Shown here: positions 62,947 to 64,000 of the stretch, one piece after another
Layout: each line of letters starts with the position of its first letter
Position numbering within the stretch: the stretch's first letter is position 1
Source: an uncultured Flavobacteriales bacterium
GTDB lineage: Bacteria > Bacteroidota > Bacteroidia > Flavobacteriales_D > Crocinitomicaceae
Direction: 5' to 3'
Assembly: GCA_943789205.1 (NCBI GenBank)
Contig: CALSTG010000001.1
Span: 434,001-498,000, forward strand
DNA: 64,000 nt
The notes under the pieces: generated by a model
Told to the model about the DNA's origin: nothing
What the model saw: the letters and a program-made list of their open reading frames with translations, nothing else
Database searches by the model: none
Made by a program: the position numbers and the translations under genes

Positions 62947-62979
62947 CAAATATAAATAAAGTGTGTTAGCGAATTACAA
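62947..62979 (-). promoter_or_regulatory. Promoter of bioB-bioF, probably leaderless
   Basis: On the minus strand, TTG (62979-62977) is followed after 22 bases by TATATTTG (62954-62947), matching TANNTTTG. Only four bases separate the -7 element from the ATG of bioB, so the mRNA would start at or near the initiation codon. No BirA-type operator is obvious. Confidence 0.5.
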
Positions 62980-63065
62980 GAAATAAGCAACTATGAAATT
63001 TAAAAAGGTTGTGCATAAATTAAAACACACATCTTCTATTTCAAATATTTAAGGAATGTAAAAAA

Positions 63066-64000
63066 TTATTCTGACGAAGTTCCTGCCTGATCTAAATATA
63101 GACGTACCGTAAATCTCAAAGTATTCGCTAATGGACTCTGACGACCATTCAAAGAGGCTAAATATGAAAAGTCAATTGCAAACATATTGTACTTAAGACT
63201 TGCTCCTAAATTCATGAATTGACGATTCCCTTTATTTTTGCTTTCGAAAAAGACACCACCACGTACAGCAAAAACATCATTATACCACCACTCAGTGCCA
63301 AAGGCGATATTGATTTCGGATAATTCTTCACGAAACTTAGTCCCTTTAACCACCTCATAATTACCATCTGCATCTGCAACTGGAACATCATTATCATCAA
63401 CAACAACGTTTCCCGGAGCATCGTAAAAAGACTGCAGCATGCCGTTTATTACACCAACGTCAGGATTCATTCCTGATGTTAAAATATAATCCTCTCCATC
63501 AAAGTAATAGTTCGGTGGTGTTGGAACGAGTAGTTTTTGTAAATCCAAAGAAAAAGTCACTTTATTATATGCATCAAAGTTGGCTAAAAAGCTATTTCCT
63601 ATCTTCAAATTCATCGGGATGAAGTCTCTAGTTGCCAACTCGGAATACGCCACTTTATTACCAATATTATTAATTGTGGTAGCAAAAGTATAAACCCCAT
63701 CAATGTTCCCGATTTTAGCATCATCATTGTAATAGGTAAAAGACAAATCAGCAGCTCCAACAACTCCCGGTTTCGTATTGACACCGCCAACAGTCAATCC
63801 ACCTGTAAGATTAGAATATGCAAATTTTCCATTTAAGCCAATACTTAATTTTCTAGACAAACGTAAGGCGTAAGCACCAGTAATTTCAAATTCACTTGGT
63901 TTGTCATCACGAATAACATTTCCAGAAGCATCTGTAAAGGTAATTTCACCTAAACTAAAATACCTCAAAGCTCCACCTATTGTATGGGACTTGTTAATCT
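63066..64000 (-). CDS. porV: Type IX secretion system outer membrane channel protein PorV (N-terminus outside window)
   Basis: This is the C-terminal part (about 311 residues) of a PorV/LptO-type 14-strand barrel. The frame is open to the right edge with no start codon needed, and the visible part begins IGGALRYFSLGEITF. Typical PorV features are LSRKLSIGLNGKFAYSNL, the NNIGNKVAYSE segment, DFIPMNLKIGNSFLANFDAY and KLLVPTPPNYYF. PorV carries cargo from the Sov translocon to PorU. The LVPTPP stretch and RYFSLGEI fit canonical PorV better than the paralogue beside porU. The gene ends 123 bases from bioB; that gap holds nothing else I recognise apart from the bioB promoter. Confidence 0.88.
   Translation of the reverse strand, partial: INKSHTIGGALRYFSLGEITFTDASGNVIRDDKPSEFEITGAYALRLSRKLSIGLNGKFAYSNLTGGLTVGGVNTKPGVVGAADLSFTYYNDDAKIGNIDGVYTFATTINNIGNKVAYSELATRDFIPMNLKIGNSFLANFDAYNKVTFSLDLQKLLVPTPPNYYFDGEDYILTSGMNPDVGVINGMLQSFYDAPGNVVVDDNDVPVADADGNYEVVKGTKFREELSEINIAFGTEWWYNDVFAVRGGVFFESKNKGNRQFMNLGASLKYNMFAIDFSYLASLNGRQSPLANTLRFTVRLYLDQAGTSSE

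Noticed and set aside
1..64000. CRISPR arrays, insertion sequences, prophage or integrative elements
   Set aside because: No regularly spaced repeats, transposase, integrase or phage structural genes were seen, and gene content is mostly housekeeping with tight spacing.

Overview
The window is an AT-rich chromosomal segment of a Bacteroidota bacterium, most likely a marine, flavobacteria-like lineage. Four things support this: TANNTTTG-type -7 promoter elements, almost no Shine-Dalgarno sequences, type IX secretion (T9SS) machinery with its sorting domains, and sodium-based bioenergetics (NhaD and a six-gene Na+-NQR operon). Coding density is very high. No gap between genes exceeds 300 bases, and I see no insertion sequences, prophage or CRISPR arrays.

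Layout: 1-5.4 kb holds a partial flavodoxin, tRNA-His, a TonB-dependent receptor, an orphan LuxR-type response regulator, a Sua5/TsaC enzyme and L31. 5.5-14 kb holds an LpxD-family acyltransferase, a SpoIIE-type phosphatase, a very large PorU sortase and a PorV paralogue. 14-18.4 kb holds phosphatidylserine synthase, PurS, an aldehyde dehydrogenase, a coiled-coil membrane protein and an enoyl-CoA hydratase. 18.4-22.6 kb is the translation block rplM-rpsI-rpsB-tsf-pyrH-frr. 22.6-26 kb holds tyrosine catabolism (HPPD, HmgA) and an SDR threonine dehydrogenase.

26-32.3 kb is the most distinctive region. It is a compact, co-directional photoprotection cluster: ECF sigma factor, CrtI, CrtB, IPP isomerase, a PTPS-II-type pterin synthase, a flavin reductase, a photolyase and a PrxQ-type peroxiredoxin. 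Repeated GTTTAAC-like boxes lie upstream. It looks like one light- or oxidative-stress-induced unit that makes a carotenoid and equips a photolyase with reduced flavin and perhaps a pterin antenna. Two of its genes (idi and the flavin reductase) need a +1 frame change, as does nqrD at 58.3 kb.

32-43 kb holds acyl-CoA dehydrogenase, AnmK, an amino-acid dehydrogenase, NhaD, an ExbB-ExbD-TonB set, FolC, PyrR-PyrB, a STAS protein and RNase Z. 43-49.2 kb holds two T9SS cargo proteins, one type B and one type A (a subtilase). 49.4-54.4 kb holds an LptF/G permease, Tgt, a glycosyltransferase, an ECF sigma factor, RsmG and ApaG. 54.7-60.7 kb is nqrABCDEF. 60.7-64 kb holds BioF, BioB and the truncated end of the canonical porV.

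All positions come from reading the sequence. No database search was run. Family names rest on recognised motifs and overall similarity, and regulatory calls are inferences.
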